Shown one piece after another: positions 13,328 through 21,789 of a DNA stretch of 35,509 bases (the stretch's first letter is position 1; each line of letters opens with the position of its first letter). Both the position numbers and the translations under genes were made by a program. The stretch lies in the IMG/VR virus record IMGVR_UViG_3300033998_000041, positions 1 to 35,509 of that record. The stretch is one strand, 5' to 3'. Under the pieces are notes generated by a model. The model was not told the origin of the DNA. It searched no databases and saw only the letters and a list, made by a program, of their open reading frames with translations. This DNA is from a virus.

Positions 13328-16135
13328 TTAAGATGTTGCGCCATAAGCCGTTACTTCGCCGACGGCAACTATGCTGCCATCTGATAATAGCCTTTGCTTC
13401 ACAACATTGTTGTATTTGAATTGTATTTCTGTCCCTGTTTGCTCGACTGACCAACCGGCTGCGGCAAATATCACTTTCGGGACTGTTACCGAAGTGGAAG
13501 CCGTGAGTGTTGTTACTCCTGTTAATGCCCCATCAACGTTATTAGAACCGTCGAAAGGACGACCCCACAATGTGCGCGCTGTTTGCAGCTTTGTTGCGGA
13601 AACAGCATTTCCGTTTAACGGCAAATAAAGCGTATCGGCATAAGCCTTAACACGGGCATTTGTGAAATACAAATTCCCGCTCTCGGGGACAACACTTGTA
13701 TTCAATGTTTGCCAGGTCTTGTCGCCTCGCCAATATTGTGAAACATTTCCTGCGGCAATAGCATCCTCTTTGCCGGCTATCATGTTTGTTACCGTCGTAG
13801 CGAAATTAGGGTCGTCTCCCAATGCAGCTGCGAGTTCGTTAAGCGTGTCAAGCGTACTCGGCGCACTTTCAACTAAACTCGCTATTGCAGTATCGACGTA
13901 TGTCTTTTTAGCGTAATCTGACAGGTCAGGTACAATAGCCGATTGCTGTAAGTTAACCCAATGCGTTCCGTTGTACACAAGCATGTTTCCAACTTCAAGT
14001 GAAGCCAAATCGACATCGACCAATTCGCTCAACGCAGAAGCGCCTGTACCGCCTCCGCTCTCTCCAAGTCCGTAAGCCGACACTTCTTTCTTCGAGTAAA
14101 CGCTTAACTCCGAATAGATAGCATCGTTAACATCATCGTATTTCCACCACGACGAAAGATTGTTCAGAATTTCAAGCTGTTCAGGTGTCATTCCTCCACC
14201 TCCAGCCGACGGTGCTGATTCCGATATTCCGCCAACGGACGAAATACCTTCTTCTCCTCCGCCGAAGTAGCTGTAGATGTAGTCCTGTTTCCAAATCGTC
14301 GTGCTGTACGCTATTTCCTCTATTTCGACGTTGATCGTTCCTCGCAAAAAATCCTGACTTCCTGAAACCATGACGTACTTCTTACCAGAACAATCTCTGA
14401 AAATAGCTAAAGGATCAAGTACGTCACTGTCTATTTCGGCAGTCAAAAGGTCGTGCGCTATCGAAAACATCTTCGCGCGCTGCCGTGTTACGTGCTGCAA
14501 GATAGGAAGCTCATCCGCGTTGTCAGGCGCTGTCCATCTTTCAGTTAATAGACCTGTCGAAGTCAGAAGTGATGACGTGTCGTCAATCGGATACGGATAG
14601 CCGTAACCGTTCAAGCCGCTTGTCCTGTAATCTCCGATAACCGTCGTGTCAGTGTCGTGAACCTTCGTAAAATTATCTCCCTGCGTGGTTTTGTAGATGT
14701 TGCCTTTAGGAATCTCGGTTTCATTATTGAATGTAACAGAAGCGAAATTTATGGCTACAGTAATACTTCCTGTATAAGATCCTGGTTTTAGCAATGTAGC
14801 TGGATAAATACGCACCTCTATATCGTAATCTGTTACATTTTCAGCCTCAAATTTACCTGATATATTTTTACTTCCATTTACATATGTATTTTCTCCTGAA
14901 CCTAAAAGTATTGACAATAAAAAATCTGACGAATGAAAATCGTATTGTGTAAATAAACCGCTTTGATTTAAAGCGTAAATATCTTCAACATCATTTCTGT
15001 TTTTTGCAATTATAACGAAATAATAATAACTATGAAATATACCTATTACACTTGTATCGAAGTTTATGTTAACAATATTTTCATTCATCGATATTATAGG
15101 AAAGGTAGCTTTCAAATACGGTGCGTCCTCGAAATTCCAACCTGTTTCAACATTGTTATATAAATGATTTGCAGGATTTGTATTTACGCTTAATAAATAA
15201 GGTAATGTATCATTTGTTCCGTATATAGGTGTTATTGCATTATTTTCGTAATTAAAGCCTATTATTTCTTTGTTGTTTACCTGCGCAATGAAGCCGTTTA
15301 CCGCTGTCCATCCGCTTAATGCTTCAGAGAAATCAAAGTTTTGCGGATGTTTCCTCTCGCCTCCAAACTCATGATACACTCCTACACTCGACGCTACCGG
15401 CATGATTTGCCTTCGTGCACCGACCGACACCTCATCGAAATCGATGTATTGCGTCGTCGGCAGTGCAGTGCCTTGCTCAATCTGTATCTTATTTGCTATG
15501 TACCACTGTCCGTTTCGCTGTACGACGACCGAGTCTGTCACGACAAGTATCGATCGCAGAATGTCATAGCACGAAATGTTTCGTCCTTTAGTGTCAGTAA
15601 ATCGTTGCGAAATTACCTTACTTGCAAATACATTCTCATTACCTACTACGCTTGTAAAATCTGCTTTCAGGTTTATAGGCAATGATAGTCCTGTTTTCGA
15701 CAAGCACGACGAAACAAGCGACGACAGTGTTACCATCGAAGGCAGTCCGCTCAACGTCTGACCTTTCAACGATCCAAGCCTGTCCGACGCTACCATGTTA
15801 ACGATGGCAGGTGTGCCGATAACTCGACTGAAAAAATCGGGGACTACGAAGCCTGACCACGTAAGAACGTTATCGATGTAATACTCAACCTTTATATCCG
15901 TTTCGTTTGAAGTCTTAAGTGTGTCGATGTTGAACGTGCCGCTCTCATATATAGCTATATCGGCCGACGACGAAATAATGTAACCTTCCTTGTCGTTCTT
16001 CTCGCGCTTGTAATTCAGAATGAACGGTGTGTCGGTCCCTTCAATAACTTCAGTCGTTGATGTTGATCCGAACGTTATAATGTCGATACGTGCTTCAACG
16101 CCTTGCTTGTTCTTATATGTGAGTGTATATTTCAT
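13328..16135 (-). CDS. Large tail-tip/baseplate protein with fibre-like C-terminus
   Basis: A 935-aa protein. Starting at MKYTLTYKNKQGVEARIDI, the first about 300 residues resemble a distal-tail/hub module (TFGSTSTTEV, DVLRSILVV-like strands, GQWYIANK). A long beta-rich middle follows. From about 720 the protein changes to fibre repeats: ALSELVDVDL, TLNELAAALGDDPNFATTV, GNLYFTNARVKAYADTLYL, ATKLQTARTLWGRPFDGS. The frame is open 58 codons upstream into the tape measure gene; I reject that because the ATG at 16135 sits 1 nt after the tape measure stop. Likely joins tail tip and receptor binding. Confidence 0.78.
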   Translation of the reverse strand: MKYTLTYKNKQGVEARIDIITFGSTSTTEVIEGTDTPFILNYKREKNDKEGYIISSSADIAIYESGTFNIDTLKTSNETDIKVEYYIDNVLTWSGFVVPDFFSRVIGTPAIVNMVASDRLGSLKGQTLSGLPSMVTLSSLVSSCLSKTGLSLPINLKADFTSVVGNENVFASKVISQRFTDTKGRNISCYDILRSILVVTDSVVVQRNGQWYIANKIQIEQGTALPTTQYIDFDEVSVGARRQIMPVASSVGVYHEFGGERKHPQNFDFSEALSGWTAVNGFIAQVNNKEIIGFNYENNAITPIYGTNDTLPYLLSVNTNPANHLYNNVETGWNFEDAPYLKATFPIISMNENIVNINFDTSVIGIFHSYYYFVIIAKNRNDVEDIYALNQSGLFTQYDFHSSDFLLSILLGSGENTYVNGSKNISGKFEAENVTDYDIEVRIYPATLLKPGSYTGSITVAINFASVTFNNETEIPKGNIYKTTQGDNFTKVHDTDTTVIGDYRTSGLNGYGYPYPIDDTSSLLTSTGLLTERWTAPDNADELPILQHVTRQRAKMFSIAHDLLTAEIDSDVLDPLAIFRDCSGKKYVMVSGSQDFLRGTINVEIEEIAYSTTIWKQDYIYSYFGGGEEGISSVGGISESAPSAGGGGMTPEQLEILNNLSSWWKYDDVNDAIYSELSVYSKKEVSAYGLGESGGGTGASALSELVDVDLASLEVGNMLVYNGTHWVNLQQSAIVPDLSDYAKKTYVDTAIASLVESAPSTLDTLNELAAALGDDPNFATTVTNMIAGKEDAIAAGNVSQYWRGDKTWQTLNTSVVPESGNLYFTNARVKAYADTLYLPLNGNAVSATKLQTARTLWGRPFDGSNNVDGALTGVTTLTASTSVTVPKVIFAAAGWSVEQTGTEIQFKYNNVVKQRLLSDGSIVAVGEVTAYGATS

Positions 16136-16136
16136 C

Positions 16137-18530
16137 TTATAATCGTCTTTTTCGTTGATCTGCCATATCCAGCACGCCAACAAGCTCATTCGTCCCGATC
16201 TTGAATTCAACCGTGTAATTCTCCTGATACGGCCCGCGAAACTCGGTCGGTGCGTAGCTCGGTGTTGCTTGTTGATAGGACGACGTTCCGCCAGAATAGC
16301 TTCGATCATAGCCGCCTCCGCTTGTTGCGTTGTTAACCATCTTACTCGCCGCCGCAGAAGCTGCAGCCCCGAGAGCTACTAACGCTGCACCAGCTGCTAT
16401 TGCCAACCACGGTTGAGTTATCAGTGTCGTCTTCAAATGTAATGCAGCCGTACCCATACCGATCAATAACGATCCGAATTGTTGTGCCAATTTTCCCATC
16501 GCGTCGATCAATCCTTTCCCTAAATCTTGAAAGTTACCTGATCCAAGCGCTTCACCTATTGAACCAGCTATATTTGTTATTCCTGACTGCATAATGTTAC
16601 CGTAATCGATAATAACCTCATTTGCTTTCGCCAAACTTGTCTGAAGCAAGCTGCTGTCAATCGCCGGCAGCGTCCAATTCTTGCCATCAAAGAATTTATT
16701 CATGTCGGCCGCTATCGTAGGCATTTCGGCATTCACTTTTAAATTAAGCTCTCGACCGCCTGTCAACAAATTCAAAGCTTCTGAAAGATCGTTGATTTGT
16801 TGCTGCGTCGTTTTAATCTCATCGCGAACATTTGTCGATAAAATAATCCCTGTTTGCAGTTTTATCAGTTTGCTTTGAAGCTCATCAATCGTATAAGATG
16901 TTTTTCTTATCGAATCCTGCAACGACAAATTCGTGCCTATCAACTTCGTGAACGTGTCGCTTACGGCAGTCGTTGCCGATACGACTTTTTCCGACGCCGT
17001 ACTAACCGCCGTTACTTCTCTATCTGATACTTCCTCGATAACGGTAGCCGCTTCGGTAGCCGCATCTTTTTGCTTCGTGAAAGCGTTCGCCATCCTGTCA
17101 GCGAAACCGTTTACCGATTCCGCCCACTTATCAAGTCCTACGACGTCGAGAAACTTTCCAAGCACGTTAGCCATACTTGAAATAGTATTCGTTACGATCC
17201 TGCCTATTGACGCAAATGTGTTGCTGAATTGCGATAACAACGCATTCAACGCTCCTTTAAAGTCGCCGTTTATTATCGCACGCAGAAAGTCAGCAACGTT
17301 CTTAACCGTGTTCATGAAAAAGTCAAGCACGCTTTTGATACTGTCAAACGTGTTATTCCAAATCGACGTTAACGTACTTCCTATTTGATCCCAAACCGCT
17401 ACTGCAACATCACGTATCGAATTGAACGTGTTTTTTATGTTTTCGAAAAGATCAACCGCCAATGCTTTCACTGACGAGAACATCTCGCTACCTCCGCCTG
17501 TCGTGAAGTACTCTTTTATCGCGTCCCAATTCTTTACGATCAACGCTGCAGCTCCAACAATCGACGCTACAGCAATGCCAATCGGCCCTGTCATCGCAGT
17601 GAACGCAGTTCCGATCAACGGTGCTAATTTAAGCAAGCTTCCAAGACCAAGCATCAACGGGCCGAGCGCAGCCACAACGCCTCCGATAACGACGATAGTC
17701 TTCTGCAATTCAGGTGATAACGATCCGATCTTGTTAACCATGTCGGCAATTCCTGAAACAATAGGCGTTATAACAGGCAATAGTATCTCTCCGAACGACG
17801 TCGCCAAATTCTTAACCTCAACCTGAAGCGCACGCATCGATCCGCTTGCCCCTTCAGCTTCACGTGCTGCCTGTCCTTGCGCAGCTGCCGATTGTTCCCA
17901 GATCAACGATAACGTAGCTGCCTGCCTTGCTGACAAAGTCATTTCCTCGCCTTGCGCTATAAGTCCTAATTCAAGCGCACGTGTCTTTACCAGCGCGTCG
18001 TTTACGGCCATTCCGTAGTTATCCAGCATCGTGTTGTTACCCTTCAACGCTCCTGTCAACGCTCTCACGGCATCCTGCACGCGACCGCCGTACATAGCCG
18101 TCAAGTCTCCAGCAAGCTCAATAAGCTTCTGTGATTGTTTCGCGGCTTGTTCTTCAGTCAACTGACCTATGTTTACAAGCATCGATCCCATAAGGTTCGA
18201 GTAGCTTAACGCCTCGCTTTTCGCGATACCGTATTGAGACGACAAGTTTTGTGCCCATTCCTTCACCGTGTCGCTCGATTGCTTGTAAACCTGATCCGTT
18301 GCTCCGAGCGCGTCCTGAAAATCGGCGGCCATCTTAAACGAAGCACCTCCAGCGGCTACGATCGCGGCCGACAATACTGAAGCTTTTCTGCCTATGTCAG
18401 TGAATTTGTCTCCGATCGACGAAAGCCGTTGACCAACCGTCTTCTCAAGTCCATCGATCTTCGCTTGTGCCTGATCGATCGCTTTTTCAAAGCCTTTAGC
18501 ATCAGCCGTTATTATCGCTGTGAAACTCAT
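16137..18530 (-). CDS. Tape measure protein
   Basis: A 797-aa protein. N-terminal coiled coil (residues 10-50), then the typical tape-measure block ASFKMAADFQDALGATDQVY, helical repeats, hydrophobic segments near 250-345 (VVIGGVVAALGPLMLGLGSL, GIAVASIVGAAALIV) and 735-765, and a G/S/Y-rich C-terminus. It follows the frameshifted chaperone pair with an ATGA overlap, the standard order in siphoviruses. By the usual 1.5 angstrom per residue rule the tail would be about 120 nm. Sets tail length and helps DNA entry. Confidence 0.93.
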   Translation of the reverse strand: MSFTAIITADAKGFEKAIDQAQAKIDGLEKTVGQRLSSIGDKFTDIGRKASVLSAAIVAAGGASFKMAADFQDALGATDQVYKQSSDTVKEWAQNLSSQYGIAKSEALSYSNLMGSMLVNIGQLTEEQAAKQSQKLIELAGDLTAMYGGRVQDAVRALTGALKGNNTMLDNYGMAVNDALVKTRALELGLIAQGEEMTLSARQAATLSLIWEQSAAAQGQAAREAEGASGSMRALQVEVKNLATSFGEILLPVITPIVSGIADMVNKIGSLSPELQKTIVVIGGVVAALGPLMLGLGSLLKLAPLIGTAFTAMTGPIGIAVASIVGAAALIVKNWDAIKEYFTTGGGSEMFSSVKALAVDLFENIKNTFNSIRDVAVAVWDQIGSTLTSIWNNTFDSIKSVLDFFMNTVKNVADFLRAIINGDFKGALNALLSQFSNTFASIGRIVTNTISSMANVLGKFLDVVGLDKWAESVNGFADRMANAFTKQKDAATEAATVIEEVSDREVTAVSTASEKVVSATTAVSDTFTKLIGTNLSLQDSIRKTSYTIDELQSKLIKLQTGIILSTNVRDEIKTTQQQINDLSEALNLLTGGRELNLKVNAEMPTIAADMNKFFDGKNWTLPAIDSSLLQTSLAKANEVIIDYGNIMQSGITNIAGSIGEALGSGNFQDLGKGLIDAMGKLAQQFGSLLIGMGTAALHLKTTLITQPWLAIAAGAALVALGAAASAAASKMVNNATSGGGYDRSYSGGTSSYQQATPSYAPTEFRGPYQENYTVEFKIGTNELVGVLDMADQRKRRL

Positions 18531-18895
18531 TGTTTGTTCTTGTTTAGTATTTGTTCTCTTTCGCGTTTCAGTGCTTCGATCTCCGATCTCGGAACTCGAC
18601 TTGTCGTCTTCTTTCCGTCAAGCGGCATGTACTGCTCAATCGTTCTCGGCAGGCTTTTCGGATCAAGATGGCTTCCGATACGTGCTTCATAAGCTATCAT
18701 GCGCGTGTGTCTCCACTTTTCTTTTTCCATCCTTGCCCACGCGTAACATTTAATCAGATACTCGCACCACGCCATATCGTAGAATTCATCCATCCGTAAT
18801 CCTAATTCACCGAGCGCAAACGACAAGTGATTGATCGTGAATTCTTCGGCAGCACTTAGCCGTTCTTTTTCTGCGGGGCTTTCCCCGCTTTCGAG
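18527..18895 (-). CDS. Tail assembly chaperone, frameshifted C-terminal part (T)
   Basis: This frame has no convincing start of its own (only a TTG at 18826). It is reached by a -1 shift at C CCA AAA AAC in the upstream chaperone gene, adding 122 residues after codon 106, for a fusion of about 228 aa. The T part holds LSFALGELGLRMDEFYDMAWCEYL and a charged helical end (PRSEIEALKREREQIL). G and G-T proteins coat the tape measure during tail assembly. Ends 4 nt into the tape measure gene. Confidence 0.85.
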   Translation of the reverse strand, partial: LESGESPAEKERLSAAEEFTINHLSFALGELGLRMDEFYDMAWCEYLIKCYAWARMEKEKWRHTRMIAYEARIGSHLDPKSLPRTIEQYMPLDGKKTTSRVPRSEIEALKREREQILNKNKQ

Positions 18896-19212
18896 TTTTT
18901 TGGGACGCTATCATTTAACTGCTGTGCGAACAAATTATAAATTTTACTAACTTCTTCCCCAAATAAACCATCAGAAACATCATCAATCCAATCGTAAATA
19001 TCGTTAAGAGAAACGTTATCCCCTCTACGTTCTTCAGAAGCGTTAACAGCACCATAATAGATAATTCGTGGTATGATGTCTGCATAATTATTTTTTATGA
19101 GTTCATCTAAACCCTGCAATCGAATACCGTCGTCGGCAAGCTTCTTAATCACGTAAGCCCCGAAGCGGATCGGTATCGTCTTTCCATTAACCTTTATTTC
19201 AGTAGCATACAT
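18856..19212 (-). CDS. Tail assembly chaperone (G)
   Basis: A 118-aa protein between major tail protein and tape measure. Begins MYATEIKVNGKTIPIRFGAYVIKKL, a beta-hairpin start typical of the chaperones of this phage group, then helices with LNDIYDWIDDVSDGLFG. Near its end it carries the slippery site and hairpin that direct part of the ribosomes into the T frame; ribosomes that stay in frame end after PQKKNG. The short form and the G-T fusion work together in tail assembly. Confidence 0.85.
   Translation of the reverse strand: MYATEIKVNGKTIPIRFGAYVIKKLADDGIRLQGLDELIKNNYADIIPRIIYYGAVNASEERRGDNVSLNDIYDWIDDVSDGLFGEEVSKIYNLFAQQLNDSVPKNSKAGKAPQKKNG
18873..18904 (-). promoter_or_regulatory. Programmed -1 ribosomal frameshift signal
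   Basis: Minus strand: CCCAAAAAAC, which holds two in-phase slippery heptamers (C CCA AAA and A AAA AAC), then a 6-nt spacer TCGAAA and a GC-only hairpin GCGGGG-AAAG-CCCCGC (18873-18888). Slippery site, spacer and stem all fit known phage G-T signals. The -1 frame is open from here to the tape measure gene. Confidence 0.9.
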
Positions 19213-19230
19213 AGTTTTAAAGTTTAATTG

Positions 19231-19644
19231 TTATGCGAAAACATCGCTTGATTGATACTCGCTTGTAAGCTCCAAGTCCATCGTAAATGTAGCCGTTTCG
19301 CCTTCGCCAGTCGGATAATCGCCGTTGAGGTTCATTACGTTAGCCTTGAAATACTTTGCCGTTCCAGAACTGTCATAAATTCTGAATGTTTGCTCCGTTT
19401 TGCTGTCCTGCAAAACACGCAACTCGTTCAACGATCCAGCATCGACTACTTCGCCTGACACGCTTACCGTTCTGCTAATGCTTGTCGGCTTTCGAATTAC
19501 CTTCCCTTCAGTGCACACGTTTACTTTTTCGTTATAATTCGTCGCGTTGCTCTCACTTCTCGAAGTAATGCACGCTACAGGTATATATGAAACTCCTGAC
19601 TTGTAAGCTAATCTCGCTCCTTCCCATCCTGGTTGATAATTCAT
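19231..19644 (-). CDS. Major tail protein paralogue 2
   Basis: A 137-aa protein close to its upstream neighbour: both share YQPGW at the start, ACITSRSESNA, SRTVSVSGEVV or TRTVSVSGEVV, LRxLQDS, and the end DYPTGEGExATFTMDL. I estimate roughly half the residues are identical. This fold and size fit a tail tube subunit. Being second and next to the chaperone genes, it may be the main tube protein or a minor/decorating form. Confidence 0.82.
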   Translation of the reverse strand: MNYQPGWEGARLAYKSGVSYIPVACITSRSESNATNYNEKVNVCTEGKVIRKPTSISRTVSVSGEVVDAGSLNELRVLQDSKTEQTFRIYDSSGTAKYFKANVMNLNGDYPTGEGETATFTMDLELTSEYQSSDVFA

Positions 19645-19656
19645 AATTTTTAGTTT

Positions 19657-20106
19657 TTAATGAGTTGGTTCAACATTTGAATATTCGCCTTCGATGTTCA
19701 AGTCCATCGTGAACGTAGCACTCTCACCTTCTCCTGTAGGATAGTCGGCATTCAGGTTTGAAATCGTTGCCGAGAAATACCACGCTGTTTCAGTAGCTCC
19801 ATCAACGCCTGACGTTCGATAAACTTTGAAATCGTGCGTCGTCAAGCTGTCTTGCAAAGCGCGCAAGTCATCCAACGAATTAACGTCGTTATCTGTAACG
19901 ACTTCTCCTGATACGCTTACCGTTCTTGTGATACTTGTTATCGTTTTAACCGTCTTGCCTTGTGTGCAAGCGTTTGTCTTTTCCATTACATTCGAAGCGT
20001 TGCTTTCACTTCGTGAAGTTATGCACGCAATAGGCACATAAGCGGTAGCCGTAGCATCCCACACTGCAAGTCGTGCCAGCTTCCATCCTGGTTGATAATT
20101 ATCCAT
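19657..20106 (-). CDS. Major tail protein paralogue 1
   Basis: A 149-aa protein of the same family as the next gene, with extra residues around VTDNDVNSLDDL and YRTSGVDGATETAWY. Blocks ACITSRSESNASN, SVSGEVV and NADYPTGEGESATFTMDLNI are conserved. It follows the tail completion gene and overlaps it by 8 nt. Tail tube subunits assemble as stacked hexameric rings around the tape measure. Confidence 0.82.
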   Translation of the reverse strand: MDNYQPGWKLARLAVWDATATAYVPIACITSRSESNASNVMEKTNACTQGKTVKTITSITRTVSVSGEVVTDNDVNSLDDLRALQDSLTTHDFKVYRTSGVDGATETAWYFSATISNLNADYPTGEGESATFTMDLNIEGEYSNVEPTH

Positions 20107-20539
20107 TTTTTATAAAGTTTAAAATGATTATTTTACTAAAAGCTATATTGTTTATTGTCGTCTCCGCTATTGATTGAGCTGTTACCAGCAATACCTTGTC
20201 GATACCATCGATCTTTGAAGCTCCCCTGTCATCACGCAATAAGTTTATGATCGTATCTCCGATGTCCTCGCAAAGCTTCTTTTTCCCTACAGTTCCCCAT
20301 TTCGTTACAACTCTTATTGTCATGTTAAGATTGAAGCGCGGTGCGTCAACGGTTTGAACTGCGTTTAATTGTTCTTGCTGATCTTGAATAACGACGTAAG
20401 TTGCGATCGATCCATCGACTGCAGGTAAAGAAATGTTCGGATTAACGACCTCATCGAACACGGGTATCGAAACAGTACCGTATTTCAACGTTGAAAGCGC
20501 TGTAATGACTTTGCCTCGTATCTCGGTTGCTCTATCCAT
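20099..20539 (-). CDS. Tail completion/terminator protein
   Basis: A 146-aa protein: MDRATEIRGKVITALSTLKYG, then SLPAVDGSIATYVVIQDQQEQ and KKLCEDIGDTIINLLRD, ending FSKIIILNFIKNG. The pattern (helix, strand with ATYVVI, later C-terminal strand) and position between the gp10-like gene and the major tail genes match the DUF3168/tail terminator group. It would cap the tail tube and join it to the connector. Confidence 0.72.
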   Translation of the reverse strand: MDRATEIRGKVITALSTLKYGTVSIPVFDEVVNPNISLPAVDGSIATYVVIQDQQEQLNAVQTVDAPRFNLNMTIRVVTKWGTVGKKKLCEDIGDTIINLLRDDRGASKIDGIDKVLLVTAQSIAETTINNIAFSKIIILNFIKNG

Positions 20540-20972
20540 TGTCTTTCGTTTTTTCTTTTATGATCTCATCCAGCTTCTTGTTGAAAATCTCCGTGTTCTT
20601 TAAAACAGATGGGTAAAGATACGGTTTCCCTTTCAAAGTACCTAATCCGTTAATGTAAAATTTCCAAGCAATTTCACGTATCCATTCAGGATAAGGAGCA
20701 AGTATTTCTCGAGCCGACAATCCTGTACCAAATTCGAAGTAAGCGGCCAAATTGTTTTCACCCATAACTCCGACTTCACCTGTCATGTCATTGTTAGTGA
20801 AACGCTTGTCGATGTTTATGAAAATATCTCCATCCTCGCCTACCGGTGCTTTCCTTGTTGCCTCAATCTCGATCGTTGTTACAGTATCTACGACAAGCTC
20901 TCGCATTTTCCTTATTTGATCAGCTTTATACTTCTTCAAGTTGTCAGAAGTCGTATTGATCACTTTTCCCAT
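20532..20972 (-). CDS. HK97 gp10-like head-tail protein
   Basis: A 146-aa protein with the gp10 family pattern: an N-terminal amphipathic helix (DNLKKYKADQIRKMREL), IEIEATRKAPVGEDGD, VMGENNLAAYFEFGTG, and a C-terminal PYLYPSVLKNTEIFNKKL block, as in HK97 gp10/tail-component proteins. It overlaps the next gene by 8 nt. Acts at the neck or as minor tail component during joining. Confidence 0.82.
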   Translation of the reverse strand: MGKVINTTSDNLKKYKADQIRKMRELVVDTVTTIEIEATRKAPVGEDGDIFINIDKRFTNNDMTGEVGVMGENNLAAYFEFGTGLSAREILAPYPEWIREIAWKFYINGLGTLKGKPYLYPSVLKNTEIFNKKLDEIIKEKTKDNG

Positions 20973-20976
20973 CTCT

Positions 20977-21306
20977 CTAATCTTTAGCCGTTATGTCGAA
21001 CACCAATTCTTTTCCGTATCTGACGTTCTCGACGACTGGAGCGTTTATGATCCGATAATTTTTCTCTCTCCACTTCACGATGTGCTGCACCGACGGCATG
21101 AAGCCTTCACGAAACATTACTCCTACTCGATAAACCGTAGGCAACTGCATCTGTGCCTGTTCGATGTTAGCCGACACTTTCAATTGTTCGATACGTGCCC
21201 ACGTCTTCAATTCCAATAACGGCTTAGGAGTGTAACCGCCATATCCGTCGCTTACAATTCCTTCACTCCAGAATTCTATTTGTTGATCGTATCGTCCAAT
21301 TTTCAT
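20977..21306 (-). CDS. Head closure/head-tail adaptor (SPP1 gp16-like)
   Basis: A 109-aa protein: MKIGRYDQQIEFWS, GYGGYTPKPLLELKTWARIEQLK, TVYRVGVMFREGF and YRIINAPVV. RxDQxIxF at the start and a GYGG-x-W-A-x-I centre are typical of the small beta-barrel head-tail adaptor family. It closes the head after packaging and docks the tail. Confidence 0.82.
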   Translation of the reverse strand: MKIGRYDQQIEFWSEGIVSDGYGGYTPKPLLELKTWARIEQLKVSANIEQAQMQLPTVYRVGVMFREGFMPSVQHIVKWREKNYRIINAPVVENVRYGKELVFDITAKD

Positions 21307-21317
21307 GTCTTTTAAGT

Positions 21318-21629
21318 TTAAAAGATAGGTTTCGTCGAATGTCTTCTGTACGTAAACATCGAGCTTTCGCTTCCTGATTGAACATCACCGCGCGACTGAT
21401 ACATAGCTGCAACATCTTCAAGTATCGCGTTCAGAAACTCTGCCGATGAGGCTTCAGGGTTTTCAATCACTGTTTCAACTCCAAGTTCGTCAACGACAGT
21501 TATCGTCGCGCTTATTCCTGATACTCGAAGCGCTTTGTCGATCGCAGCGTCAAGCAACGACTGCAAATAACTGTCCTGATCCGTGAAGTCGATATGCAAA
21601 GCTTCTTTAACGTCGTCGAGTGTTATCAT
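21318..21629 (-). CDS. Head-tail connector (HK97 gp6-like)
   Basis: A 103-aa mainly helical protein beginning MITLDDVKEALHIDFTDQDSYLQSLLDAAI, the usual start of gp6/SPP1 gp15-like adaptors that form the ring under the portal. A second helix (FLNAILEDVAAMYQSRG) and the C-terminal RRHSTKP end fit. Its ATG overlaps the TGA of the 53-aa gene. Confidence 0.85.
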   Translation of the reverse strand: MITLDDVKEALHIDFTDQDSYLQSLLDAAIDKALRVSGISATITVVDELGVETVIENPEASSAEFLNAILEDVAAMYQSRGDVQSGSESSMFTYRRHSTKPIF

Positions 21630-21787
21630 CTTTTGCTTCGTTTTACTTGTTTGTCGTTTTCTTTATCCTTAACGTGCTCAATCGCAGCTCCAACTCTTAT
21701 CAAGTAATTTGCGGCAGGATCGGGGAGACTTACCATCTCCCCTTTCTTCCCTACCTCAACATCTTTAATTAATTTAATCTGTATCAT
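21626..21787 (-). CDS. Small head-module protein (53 aa)
   Basis: A short gene between the major capsid and connector genes: MIQIKLIKDVEVGKKGEMVSLPDPAANYLI, then a basic tail (KQVKRSKR). The pattern xKLxK-DVxxGKKGE...A-x-YLI-x-GAA is one I know from small proteins in the head modules of HK97-type phages, with unknown exact role (possible decoration or assembly factor). ATGA overlap with the connector gene supports translation. Confidence 0.68.
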   Translation of the reverse strand: MIQIKLIKDVEVGKKGEMVSLPDPAANYLIRVGAAIEHVKDKENDKQVKRSKR

Positions 21788-21789
21788 CG

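Noticed and set aside
16137-16309. 58-codon upstream extension of the large tail-tip protein
   Set aside because: It would read through the tape measure's C-terminus in another frame, is very arginine-rich, and the ATG at 16135 lies one base after the tape measure stop.
18527-18826. Independent gene for the T chaperone starting at TTG 18826
   Set aside because: No ATG and no start signature; the frame is open to the slippery site and hairpin, so a -1 frameshift product is the better reading.
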